Of a stretch of 64,000 bases of DNA, positions 42,800-51,366 are shown one piece after another. Source of the DNA: CAITNM01 sp021298215 (GTDB lineage Bacteria; Pseudomonadota; Alphaproteobacteria; Paracaedibacterales; CAITNM01); assembly GCA_046309815.1 (NCBI GenBank), contig JBKCOJ010000007.1, forward strand, positions 62,001 to 126,000. Reading direction: 5' to 3'. Position 1 is the first letter of the stretch, and each line of letters begins with the position of its first letter. The notes under the pieces were generated by a model that was not told where the DNA came from, ran no database searches, and saw only the letters and a program-made list of their open reading frames with translations. A program made the translations under genes and the position numbers.

Positions 42800-42807
42800 C
42801 AGCCTAT

Positions 42808-42900
42808 AATCTCAAGAGATTGCTTCGTCGCTTCGCTTCTCGCAATGACGAGAAGGATTACCATGTCGCGTTGTCCCTAATTACAGGGTGTTGTCCTTTC
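42808..42900. repeat. GATTGC…GCAATGACG palindromic repeat
   Basis: GAGATTGCTTCGTCGCTTCGCTTCTCGCAATGACGAGAA is an intact copy of a repeat type widespread in bacterial intergenic regions. It is followed by TGTCCCTAATTACAGGGTGTTGTCC, a second imperfect hairpin. Both lie between convergent genes. Confidence 0.75.
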
Positions 42901-42944
42901 GCTTCATCATAAGAACGCTGGAAGCAATTGCAGCGATATTTTTA

Positions 42945-44096
42945 CTAGAGATCTTTCTCGGTCATAATTTCTTCAAGCTGCTCTTGGGTGATCTGTAAAG
43001 CTTGGCAAATTACTGAGTCTTGCATACCCATGGACTTCATTTGAGTAATTGCGGCACGTTTTGCTTTTTTTTCACCAACTTTTTCGCCTTCTTCATGCCC
43101 TTCTGTAAACATTTTATCAAGACGCGCGTTGTCTTCTTCAACTCGTTGCTGAAATACAAGCAAACGATCTTGGCCAATATTACTTGTATGTAGCTCTGTA
43201 TAGAATTGTTTTAAAGGCTCATTTGCAGAGGCTGTTTTAACAATATCAGGTACTTGTTTGAACATTTCAATTTTAATTTTACCTGAAGCCATTCGTTCAT
43301 CTTTCAAAGCATATAGCCAGCGATCCATATCGTCTGCAAGCTGATCAGCGGTTTTATTGAAGTTAGCTAGCATGACAAGCACAATCTTTGTATCCAGCGC
43401 ACCCAAATGCCGGTTAGGATAGGCTGTATGCCGCATTTCGTAAGTATTGATAATATCAGGCTCAGCCACCGCCTCGGTTGTGTAGCGTTGTTTCATAACA
43501 GTGGGATTGAATCGTTTGTTACTAAGCACTAGCACACAAACTTCTTCGATTTTTTGCCAAAATTCTTGAGCTTGTACATCAGTTTGCCCAACTTTACGGC
43601 GCTTGCGATCCCCCATAGGTAAATCTGAGATTTTCTCTGCATCAATGCTTGCCAAGAATCTGGCGAACTCCACATGAGCTTTATCAGCATAATCTTCGGT
43701 ATAGTCATTTTGCATTTCAATAAGGAAATAGCGGTCATTTTTTGTTCTACAGATAATGTCGACTCTAAAGTCTCTTCCAAGATGATCGAGGCTTTGAAAT
43801 TCTTTATCTAGGTAGCTTAATTCGGCAATTTGCTTATCGCCTTGATAATTAAGAATATGGTTTAAGAAATCGATCAATATAAAAGAATTAGAAAAGGCTC
43901 GTTTAAATCCAAAGTCAGTACAAGGATTAATGATATCAAAGGATTCCCCTGGTTGTGGTAGAACAAGTCGAACAGATGAAGAGGAATGAGAGGCCGGACG
44001 ATCTTCCTCCATCGCAAACCCAGAGGAAATAAAACTTACGGCTAAACAGAAGATGAAGAATCCCGATAAGAATCTTTGATTTTTTTGAAAGAACAT
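42945..44096 (-). CDS. Rpn/PD-(D/E)XK nuclease-family protein with a signal peptide
   Basis: The 383-residue protein belongs to the Rpn (RecA-independent recombination, transposase_31-like) family. It shows NPCTDFGFKRAFSN, the nuclease core Asp113 in RDFRVDIICRT and E-x-Q in FLIEMQNDY (Glu127), and the typical C-terminal AAITQMKSMGMQDSVICQAL. Unusually, the ATG at 44096 (GGAG, eight bases upstream) encodes a classic signal peptide, RFLSGFFIFCLAVSFISSGF with an SGFA-ME cleavage site, followed by a Ser-rich linker. Family members normally act on DNA in the cytosol, so this one appears to be exported. It could be an effector nuclease. Confidence 0.85.
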   Translation of the reverse strand: MFFQKNQRFLSGFFIFCLAVSFISSGFAMEEDRPASHSSSSVRLVLPQPGESFDIINPCTDFGFKRAFSNSFILIDFLNHILNYQGDKQIAELSYLDKEFQSLDHLGRDFRVDIICRTKNDRYFLIEMQNDYTEDYADKAHVEFARFLASIDAEKISDLPMGDRKRRKVGQTDVQAQEFWQKIEEVCVLVLSNKRFNPTVMKQRYTTEAVAEPDIINTYEMRHTAYPNRHLGALDTKIVLVMLANFNKTADQLADDMDRWLYALKDERMASGKIKIEMFKQVPDIVKTASANEPLKQFYTELHTSNIGQDRLLVFQQRVEEDNARLDKMFTEGHEEGEKVGEKKAKRAAITQMKSMGMQDSVICQALQITQEQLEEIMTEKDL

Positions 44097-44221
44097 GGGG
44101 CTCTCCAGGGTAATCATTTCTGCTTTCCTCCTACAGTATTTCTGCTATTTTTTCAAGAAAAAAGAATAAAATTGCTTTGGAAAGGAAGAATAAATTAATG
44201 AGGAGCTATTAATCAGGCTAT

Positions 44222-45151
44222 CTAACTCTTCTGATAAACTTCTGCGACATTTTTCAGCATGGAGAGCGTTTCCTCGTACGAACGCTGAAAGCAGTTTCGA
44301 CCAATGATTGAGCCAAAACCACCAGCATTCGCAATGGCTTTTGCATCGTTCACGACATCTTTGGTATCTTTCTTTTCAAGGCCAGAAAATATCACGATTC
44401 TTTTGCCATTAAAACACCCGCGTACAACAACCTTTATACGGTCTTCCAAAGTTTTAATTGGAATTTTATTCTCTTCAAAGGCCTTCTTATTTTCTGAATT
44501 CTCTAGGTGTTCGGTTGGCAATTTAACCTTAATAATATGCGCTCCTAAAAGCGCTGCCATGTGAGCACCATAGCTTATGATATCAACCGCGCGCTCACCA
44601 TCTTTTGAAAGATTGCCTCTGGGGTATGACCACACGACTACGCCAAGGCCGACGGCTTTTGCTTCGGCAGCGAGTTCGCGTAATTCTTCAAACTGATCAA
44701 GACTTGCGTCTGAACCTGGATAAATTGTAAAGCCAATGGCGCTGCAGCCAAGGCGTAGCGCGTCCTCAATGGTTGCGGTAATTGCTTGGTCAGGCGCTAA
44801 ATCCTTATTCATTAAGCTATTGGAGCTATTCATTTTTAAAATGAGTGGCACTTGCCCGCAATAGGTGGCAGCACCAGCTTCGAGCCATCCTAGTGGTGCT
44901 GCGTACGCAGACATTCCGGCATTGATCGCCAATTTATATAAATAATGAGGATCGTACGCTGCAGGGTTGCTTGCGTAAGAGCGATCTGGCCCATGCTCAA
45001 ACCCTTGATCAACTGCTAGGACCAATAATTTACCTGTGCCCCCTACTCGGCCATTCATTAACATTCTTGCCAGATTTGCTTTTGAACCTGGATTGTCTGT
45101 TTCGTAGAAGTTGAGAATTTTTTGAACTTTTCGAGAAACGCGCATGGACAT
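44222..45151 (-). CDS. Fructose-bisphosphate aldolase, class I (DhnA type)
   Basis: The 309-residue Schiff-base aldolase cleaves fructose 1,6-bisphosphate in glycolysis. LLVLAVDQGFEHGPDRSYAS is the archaeal-type class I opening. The Schiff-base Lys is probably in AHIIKVKLPTE, and GFGSIIGRNCFQRSYEETL near the C-terminus binds phosphate. Length fits the DhnA/FbaB group. A glycolytic enzyme in a reduced intracellular genome suggests that sugar metabolism is kept at least in part. It is likely monocistronic. Confidence 0.92.
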   Translation of the reverse strand: MSMRVSRKVQKILNFYETDNPGSKANLARMLMNGRVGGTGKLLVLAVDQGFEHGPDRSYASNPAAYDPHYLYKLAINAGMSAYAAPLGWLEAGAATYCGQVPLILKMNSSNSLMNKDLAPDQAITATIEDALRLGCSAIGFTIYPGSDASLDQFEELRELAAEAKAVGLGVVVWSYPRGNLSKDGERAVDIISYGAHMAALLGAHIIKVKLPTEHLENSENKKAFEENKIPIKTLEDRIKVVVRGCFNGKRIVIFSGLEKKDTKDVVNDAKAIANAGGFGSIIGRNCFQRSYEETLSMLKNVAEVYQKS

Positions 45152-45245
45152 AAGTATTATAAATAATACTTAAATACTACACGAAAAAAGTACTGGTAGA
45201 AAGCCTGAAGCCTCTAAAGCAAATATAAAAATCTATCTAATATTA

Positions 45246-46943
45246 CTATTTCAAATGCGGACAAAGATCTTTTAGCATTTTTCTATCTTGCTTTGAGTAC
45301 CCAGTTTTACCCAACTGAAGGTACTGCAACGTTTTATATATACCGCTTTCAATGATAATTTTCTTCAATAGCTTCGCGTTTGTTAAAGCATGATTTCCTT
45401 TCAACCGCAGAATTTGTATACCTTTAGCCATATAATCGGATAGATTATCTGCGATAACTTTTAAGTCATTATTCGTTAAACTTCTGTCTGCAGCTTTAAA
45501 TTCACGTCTTGCACTTATGATTGCAGCGTCTCTTGGAGATTTTGCATCCTCATATTCTCGGTCATCAACAAAAGAAGTAATCGCCCAATCAAGAACTTTG
45601 TTATGGCATTTATAATCATAGCCTTTAGCACCAGGTAGAACATGATTATTCACAAAATGTCGCGCATGATATAGGGAAGGTTTCCATTTATTTTCAAAGC
45701 CGCGCAATCTTTCAATAATATTTGAGTGACGAAAAACAGAGGCTGATAAATCTAGACCATAATCGCCTATATTCATTGCACTAAGTGGTGCGTAACGCGT
45801 ATTATTTCGTCCTCCATCTACATCATTGTTATGTGCTCTTACGTATTCTAACCCTTGGTATTGCGTGTATCTCTCATGTTTATATGAATCGGCTAATTGC
45901 GGATTTATATCTTTTAATATTTCTATTAATGTTTTCTTTTCTCCTAAACCTTGATAAATCTTATCTACCCTTCTGTAAATTGTGCTTATGTATTCTTCTG
46001 TAATGGGTACGCCGAGAATACTGCTAGATGCGCGGGCGTATCCTTGTAACCTTGTTAAATATTGATGTTCAAGACGAACTTGTTCTGCCCATCTTTCCAA
46101 CGCTAATCCTGTTATGCATCTTCTGCCTGAATAATAAAGATCTTTTGGAGATTTTTTTCGCATTTCAGGAAAGCTGAAAAACACCGTATGACCTCTTCCT
46201 GAAGAATTTACATATTCAAAAAAAGTACGTTCATTATCAACACTGATAATATGGTGATCTTCATTGCCTGTTGGATGCACAATACAATTTTCTTGCCGAC
46301 AATCTTCTGGATCAACCAGCATTGACCAAATAATTTGTGCTGCTATTTGTACTGGATCATATTGATATTGGTTTAAATTTCTTCCTGACCTAATTACGTC
46401 TGCTAGCTTGTTTCCTTCTATAAATTTAGAGATAGAGAATACTTTTCCATTCATTACAAGGGTTTCTGTATCTGTTTTTGTAGTCTGAAATGGAGTTCTT
46501 TCCCAATTACCTACCATTTCTGCAAAAATTGTTTGATAGAGTAAATTGCTTGCTTTATCAAGGCCAGGTGCTTCTGGATTTAGCTTGAAACAGAGTTTGT
46601 TCTTATAAATACCTACCGCTCGGGTACCACTATTAGGTCGATGAATTTTGACACCTGATATGCTACGTGTTTCTCCTTTTTGAAATAATGCGGGAACAAA
46701 CTCTTCTCTATTCATCAATATATGCCTTGGATCATATACTTGCTGAGTTATTACACCACCTCTTCCATCACTAAAATGGATGGTGACTAAATTTTCTGAA
46801 TGATGCCGCAAAGGAGGTTTGTATAATGTGTAATCACCATCTAATCGTCGTTTGATGCCTGTAAAAAACTCATCAACTTGAATTATCCCTTCGCTTGAGA
46901 AAATTTGCCAAAAATAGCAAAAGAATAAAAAGACAATGCGCAT
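45246..46943 (-). CDS. Exported kinase-like protein with C-terminal leucine-rich segment
   Basis: The 565-residue protein has a signal peptide (MRIVFLFFCYFWQIFSSEGI) and a good GGAG site. The central part looks like an atypical kinase fold: SGTRAVGIY and LCFKLNPEAPG (nucleotide loop and Lys), FSISKFIEGNKLADVI (hinge), MLVDPEDCRQENCIV (catalytic loop, D…N) and HIISVDNERTF (metal Asp). The arrangement recalls PI3K/PI4K-, HipA- or actin-fragmin-kinase-like enzymes. The last 80 residues (IQILRLKGNHALTNAKLLKK, LQYLQLGKTGYS) are LRR-like. The relative at 36247-38084 shares the core. The kinase assignment is an inference from motifs only. Confidence 0.6.
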   Translation of the reverse strand: MRIVFLFFCYFWQIFSSEGIIQVDEFFTGIKRRLDGDYTLYKPPLRHHSENLVTIHFSDGRGGVITQQVYDPRHILMNREEFVPALFQKGETRSISGVKIHRPNSGTRAVGIYKNKLCFKLNPEAPGLDKASNLLYQTIFAEMVGNWERTPFQTTKTDTETLVMNGKVFSISKFIEGNKLADVIRSGRNLNQYQYDPVQIAAQIIWSMLVDPEDCRQENCIVHPTGNEDHHIISVDNERTFFEYVNSSGRGHTVFFSFPEMRKKSPKDLYYSGRRCITGLALERWAEQVRLEHQYLTRLQGYARASSSILGVPITEEYISTIYRRVDKIYQGLGEKKTLIEILKDINPQLADSYKHERYTQYQGLEYVRAHNNDVDGGRNNTRYAPLSAMNIGDYGLDLSASVFRHSNIIERLRGFENKWKPSLYHARHFVNNHVLPGAKGYDYKCHNKVLDWAITSFVDDREYEDAKSPRDAAIISARREFKAADRSLTNNDLKVIADNLSDYMAKGIQILRLKGNHALTNAKLLKKIIIESGIYKTLQYLQLGKTGYSKQDRKMLKDLCPHLK

Positions 46944-47047
46944 GAGTTTCTCCTTTTGAAGAATATCTCCATACGAGCATGGTAACCCTAAAATAAAGTT
47001 TAGTAACCTGTATGATTATGCAATTGAGATGAGAATGCATCCAGCAA

Positions 47048-47518
47048 TCAGCTAATTTTGTTTTGAATTATTTGCAGTATTTCTGCCTGCCATTGGGAAG
47101 AATCTTGATTGCGTATTTTTTTAAGAAAATCAACTCGCTCTTTGGGTAAAACATTGATGAGTTGTTGGGCGTGTTCTGTGGTTAAATTATTGAGTGTTGT
47201 AAGATGTGCCACGGGCAATTTCATTACGGCACGAATTACATAACACTTTTCATAGATATTCATTTTTTGGAAGAAACGCTGCACGATGGCGATAAATTCT
47301 TCGGTTAAATATTCTTGAGCGGCAGGAGCCAGTGCAAGTTGTACGCGTTGCTTGCTAGAAGGGAACAGGCCTGAGCATAGCCTATTTTCTACTTCCTGAT
47401 GTGTCATGAAAGATAGAGTGGATTTTTCTTGCTCACTATCAAATTCATCACTTGCCCAGAACGGATTCTGCGTTAAGGCGACGACCAGCATCAAAAATAT
47501 GCCCCATTGTTTTTTCAT
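47048..47518 (-). CDS. Small exported protein related to the 34-residue repeat family
   Basis: The 156-residue product starts MKKQWGIFLMLVVALTQNPF, clearly akin to the leader MKKSWRIYFILVVGLLSDQP of the 777 gene. The mature part has one or two repeat-like units (EFIAIVQRFFQKMNIYEKCY, VMKLPVAHLTTLNNLTTEHA). The ATG at 47518 keeps the leader aligned with the family; an ATG at 47545 would add nine residues, and neither has a good ribosome site. Function unknown. Confidence 0.55.
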   Translation of the reverse strand: MKKQWGIFLMLVVALTQNPFWASDEFDSEQEKSTLSFMTHQEVENRLCSGLFPSSKQRVQLALAPAAQEYLTEEFIAIVQRFFQKMNIYEKCYVIRAVMKLPVAHLTTLNNLTTEHAQQLINVLPKERVDFLKKIRNQDSSQWQAEILQIIQNKIS

Positions 47519-47756
47519 GAACGTGCTTGAAATACCTTTCTTCATACATTATTGCAGGTTTTGTTTAATATTACATTAAACCTTTTTTCTAGCCTTTACT
47601 GAGGCTTTGCGTATTGTTGCATCTTCAACTTTTGTTGAAAAAGTAGTTAATATGAGTCCTCATCGTAGGGCATAAAATTTTATAGATTATTAATACTTTT
47701 ACTCATAAATTATGCTATAGTAAAAAAACAATATATGATTATTTTTTATTATAAAT

Positions 47757-48248
47757 ATGACGATTTTCCTAATTTTATCACTTTTTATTGCAGAACATAG
47801 TGTTTTTTCGGCGTTCCATGATGATAGTTGTGAAGAGGAAGAATCTGTTCATTCTCCTACTGTGCAAGATTTCAATGGAACTGCAAGAAGCGATACCATC
47901 CCAGAAGATCCTGAAAGTCAAGCTTACCAATTAAAGCATCTTTTGTACCCAGCTTATGACTTTCCAGAAATAGAGGGAAATTTATTGAAGCAAAAAGTTA
48001 ATCATGTTACTCAGGAAAATTCAAAAGCGATCCAAACTGCATTGCAGATGACAACTAAATGTAAACGAGTGTTTCCCTTTGCCTGTGATCAACGAATTTT
48101 TGCATGGTACCTTACACCAAGTAATTCGGAAATATCTATTAAGTCTTTTATTCCTGCCTTTAGAGAAACACCAGATGAGCAGCTTGTCGAAATTAATGAG
48201 GCGTTACGTACCCTGCCTTTATTTTTTTCAAGAAGTGCATTTAATTAG
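47757..48248 (+). CDS. Exported protein of unknown function, 5' part before an in-frame amber codon
   Basis: The 163-residue frame has a signal peptide (MTIFLILSLFIAEHSVFSAF), an acidic linker and a helical domain (NHVTQENSKAIQTALQMTTK, then KRVFPFACDQRIFAWYL). It ends at TAG 48246-48248. The same frame then stays open for 171 more codons, so a single base change separates it from a gene of about 335 codons. See the next entry. Confidence 0.55.
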   Translation: MTIFLILSLFIAEHSVFSAFHDDSCEEEESVHSPTVQDFNGTARSDTIPEDPESQAYQLKHLLYPAYDFPEIEGNLLKQKVNHVTQENSKAIQTALQMTTKCKRVFPFACDQRIFAWYLTPSNSEISIKSFIPAFRETPDEQLVEINEALRTLPLFFSRSAFN

Positions 48249-48764
48249 GTGATTGATGGGTACCTAGAAGGTGATACACTATTTCCTCAAAAATGGCTAA
48301 ATGTGGCAGCGACTTGCCGTGCTGTGAACGACGAGGTTTTGCAACTTGTGGATGCGGATGAGGGCTTTGAGGTGGGATATCATCTGATGCATTTCATGCA
48401 GTATCGTTCAAAAGATTTAATTAGGTACTATGTTGAAGCGCTTGCTGAAAATGTTCGGAAAATTGAGGATCGTTATTATCCCTTATATTGCTTGAGTCGC
48501 CGTTTGAAAGAGCACGATGAATTGCAATATACACTTTTACGAGCACTCAAAGAAAAACATGACAGAGATTTTGAAGGGTTATTTGCAGAAGCGACGGAGC
48601 TTATCGATACGATCAAAAGAAAGCGATACGATGGCGCAATGGCTTCTTTATTTATTAATCAGTTTGTTGAGGAATCCTCAGGAGCTTTGTTTGTCAGTGA
48701 GTTTGTGGAAGAACCTACTGGAGATCCCCAAAAGAAGTTAATTGAGCTAGCGCCCGATTTATAG
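48249..48764 (+). CDS. In-frame continuation after the amber codon
   Basis: The frame continues directly after TAG, with GTG as the first codon. No ribosome site is close: AAGAAG lies 13 bases upstream. The junction LPLFFSRSAFN-*-VIDGYLEGDTLF with KWLNVAATCRAVNDEV has the spacing of an F-box-like motif (LP…L…yL…W…VCR-x-W), only loosely matched. The rest is helical and acidic. Either a nonsense pseudogene, readthrough, or a second short protein is possible. Confidence 0.45.
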   Translation: MIDGYLEGDTLFPQKWLNVAATCRAVNDEVLQLVDADEGFEVGYHLMHFMQYRSKDLIRYYVEALAENVRKIEDRYYPLYCLSRRLKEHDELQYTLLRALKEKHDRDFEGLFAEATELIDTIKRKRYDGAMASLFINQFVEESSGALFVSEFVEEPTGDPQKKLIELAPDL

Positions 48765-48844
48765 AAACTATTCCTTCTAAGCGGTTGAGTAAAATACATT
48801 ACCGTATTAAGGTAAGATGGAGGGTTAGGTTAGGAGGTTGAATT

Positions 48845-49666
48845 ATGAAACGGATTTTTGCTCTCTTAATCTCTAGCTTTAATGCTTTTGCATTTCCTAT
48901 CCCTGAAACACATAAGAAAATCTATGGAGATGCTTTAGCCTATGCGACCCATATGCATGCGGGACAAAAGCGAAAAGTAACAAAAGAACCGTACATCGTT
49001 CACCCCATTGAGGTATCAAATATCGTTGTTTTATATGGCTTGCCAGAAGATAGCGATGTTGTCGTTGCAGGACTTTTGCATGATGTTCCAGAAGATACAA
49101 AAGATAAGCCACCATATATGGAAAGTTCAATGAAGACACCTAAAAAGTTTATGATTTCCAGGCGATTTCAAGAAATTTATCAGATGTTTGGCCGCAATGT
49201 GGCAGAGCTTATTTACAAGGTTACACACACTTCCATGCTAAAGGATGGAGAAAAGCAAGGAGATTGGCTTGATGATAACCTTGATTATGCAAAACAGTTA
49301 AATACATGTTCTGAACAGGTTATTTTACTTTCAGCGGCCGATAAGCTTAGCAATTTACGCTGCATGATTATGGAATTAGCGCAAAAGATTATCGAAAATC
49401 CTGATAATTTGATTCAAGCAAAAGCTGAGTATTGGGCAAATTTTGGACGCAAAAAATATCCCGACTATGTGGTGTTGGGTAAATTTATCAATCTTTTCGG
49501 CTTATACAAATTGCATCTTCAAGCGAAATATCCGGATTTGATTAAAGATCTTCATCAAGCAATGCTCAGCATTTGGAGTTTGCACCATACGACTTCTGTA
49601 GAAGAAGCGAGAAGAATTTTGGAAGAAAATGCAGCTTTTCAGGAACAGTATCAGCACGCAGAGTAA
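48845..49666 (+). CDS. Exported HD-domain hydrolase (SpoT/MESH1-like)
   Basis: The 273-residue protein has AGGAGG seven bases before the ATG, which fixes the start and so the signal peptide MKRIFALLISSFNAFAFPIP. The hydrolase motifs of RelA/SpoT/MESH1 follow: His38 in THMHAGQKRK, His53 in PYIVHPIEV, His79-Asp80 in VAGLLHDVPEDT (with Glu83-Asp84) and Asp166 in LLSAADKLSNLR. No synthetase or regulatory domains are present. Bacterial small alarmone hydrolases cleave (p)ppGpp, and MESH1 also acts on NADPH. Why an exported form is made is unknown; a host-directed role is an inference. Confidence 0.82.
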   Translation: MKRIFALLISSFNAFAFPIPETHKKIYGDALAYATHMHAGQKRKVTKEPYIVHPIEVSNIVVLYGLPEDSDVVVAGLLHDVPEDTKDKPPYMESSMKTPKKFMISRRFQEIYQMFGRNVAELIYKVTHTSMLKDGEKQGDWLDDNLDYAKQLNTCSEQVILLSAADKLSNLRCMIMELAQKIIENPDNLIQAKAEYWANFGRKKYPDYVVLGKFINLFGLYKLHLQAKYPDLIKDLHQAMLSIWSLHHTTSVEEARRILEENAAFQEQYQHAE

Positions 49667-49762
49667 ATAGCTTAGAGGTTACTAAAGTAATCCGTGTCTT
49701 GCCTTGAAGATATATACTAAACTCTATAATATGCAAATAACAATTCAAATATAAGAAATAAA

Positions 49763-50671
49763 ATGAATGCATTGAGCACATTATTAATCCTAAGTTACAT
49801 GGCGATGGCTTCTATTATGGCTGCAGATATGGTGGTTGAAGATTCGAGCGGGAGTGAGGACGAAAGAAAACATAAGAGGCAGAGGAAACCTACTAATGAC
49901 ACCCTTGCAGATCTTGAGAAATTATATAAGAGGCCTATTAAGGATGACACCCTTGCAGATCTTGGGAAATCAAAACAAAATTCTACTGCATTTTTGAAAG
50001 CGATAGAAAGTGGTGATACATCAAAGGCACGGGACCTAATTGACTCAGCATCTGATTTTTACTTAAGCGTGGAAGACATTCTTGGTAAGGTATATCCTTT
50101 GCTGAGAGTAAATGGTGTTCTTTGTCAAAATGCAGAAATATGGAATTTATTGAGGGATGCCGTTTGCAAGAGTGCGGAAAAATATCCCTTCTCTAGAAAA
50201 AAAGAAAGAATGCCTGACAAGGTGAAGCTTGGTGTACGTATAGATTCTTACACCAGCGCGTTCAATGATCTTTTCACCGGTTCTGGCTTATCAGAGGAAG
50301 ATATAAAGACACGAGTAAATCAACTAGCTGATCCAGAAGTGCGCGTGATTTTTAATGTTGCAGTATTAGGGGGAACGCATAATGATGTTAAAATAATTGC
50401 GGAGGCTGTATGTCATCAACCAGAAGATCGAAGATTACCGCAAACGCTCCTCGATGCTTTTTTTTCAAAGATGATGAAAGAAAGTAATATAGAAATGCTT
50501 CGCATTATCGTTGACTCGCCAACTGTTGCTAACTTGAGCGATGATGCCATTTATAAGTCAGTTGATTTTGCAATTTACCAGACATCTTGGATAGATGACT
50601 CTACTACTCAAAAACAGAAGTGGGATATACTTAGAGATGCAGCTTGTCGAAAAAGCGCTCCCAGAAAATGA
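49763..50671 (+). CDS. Exported helical protein of unknown function
   Basis: The 302-residue product starts with a signal peptide (MNALSTLLILSYMAMASIMA). A Lys/Arg-rich segment follows, with a tandem duplication of DDTLADLGK / NDTLADLEK (residues 46-70). The C-terminal two thirds are helical with ankyrin-like traits (AFLKAIESGDTSKARDLIDS, IEMLRIIVDSPTVANLSDDA) and a characteristic CHQPEDRRLPQ. A decayed tandem copy follows at 50674-51218. Function unknown. Confidence 0.55.
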   Translation: MNALSTLLILSYMAMASIMAADMVVEDSSGSEDERKHKRQRKPTNDTLADLEKLYKRPIKDDTLADLGKSKQNSTAFLKAIESGDTSKARDLIDSASDFYLSVEDILGKVYPLLRVNGVLCQNAEIWNLLRDAVCKSAEKYPFSRKKERMPDKVKLGVRIDSYTSAFNDLFTGSGLSEEDIKTRVNQLADPEVRVIFNVAVLGGTHNDVKIIAEAVCHQPEDRRLPQTLLDAFFSKMMKESNIEMLRIIVDSPTVANLSDDAIYKSVDFAIYQTSWIDDSTTQKQKWDILRDAACRKSAPRK

Positions 50672-50673
50672 AC

Positions 50674-51218
50674 CAGTATCAGCACGCAGAGTAGATTATT
50701 TCAGCATTGCTAAAATGAATATTTTCTTTGAAAAAAATATGTTTGTTACTATATATATCAACCAATCGCGGAAAATAAGATAAAATCCTTAAACAAATTA
50801 GTACTTCTAGGCTGTTTGGCAATTGGCCCGGTGACAGCAGGTGACGTAGAGGCAGATCTGCAAGCCCTTCGAGATGAAGCATTTCGAAATCCAGCATGCG
50901 TAACTCTGCTTAATAACGTCGGAATGCTGTCATTAGAAGAAATGGAGAGTTTACTAAATCAAGTAGACGTTTTGATAATGCCCAATATTTTAAATTTTGC
51001 GGCAAGAGAACATTTCCCCCCTCTTAGTGCAGGCAATATGTAATCAACCAGAAGATCGCAGACCTCCTCAAAATATAATGGAACAAAAACTCGTAGATAT
51101 TTTTGAACCTATGCGCTTAGATCTAGTAGACATAATATTAAATTCACCAGCGGGTAACAACATATGTCAACCTACACGTGATGCGATGGCACGTAAGCTG
51201 CCTCATTTTTTTATCTGA
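50674..51218 (+). pseudogene. Decayed tandem duplicate of the HD-gene end plus the 49763 gene
   Basis: A 20-base segment at 50674-50693 (CAGTATCAGCACGCAGAGTA) is identical to 49646-49665, the 3' end of the HD gene. A paralogue of the 49763 gene follows. It has a signal-like KSLNKLVLLGCLAIGPVTAG with ATA (50780) where ATG would be expected, then a frameshift near 51010, then AICNQPEDRRPPQ matching AVCHQPEDRRLPQ. Lost start and lost frame together mark it as dead. Confidence 0.7.
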
Positions 51219-51366
51219 GCAAGGTAGAGCTCTTGGTATAATTAGAAGGGTAGTTTAACAAAGAGCCTTATCAAGGAATCAACAGTCACCTGACGAATAA
51301 AAATAAAATCTAGTATTTAATTTATAGGAAACAGTATAGTATTAAGGCACACACAGCAGGATTTTT

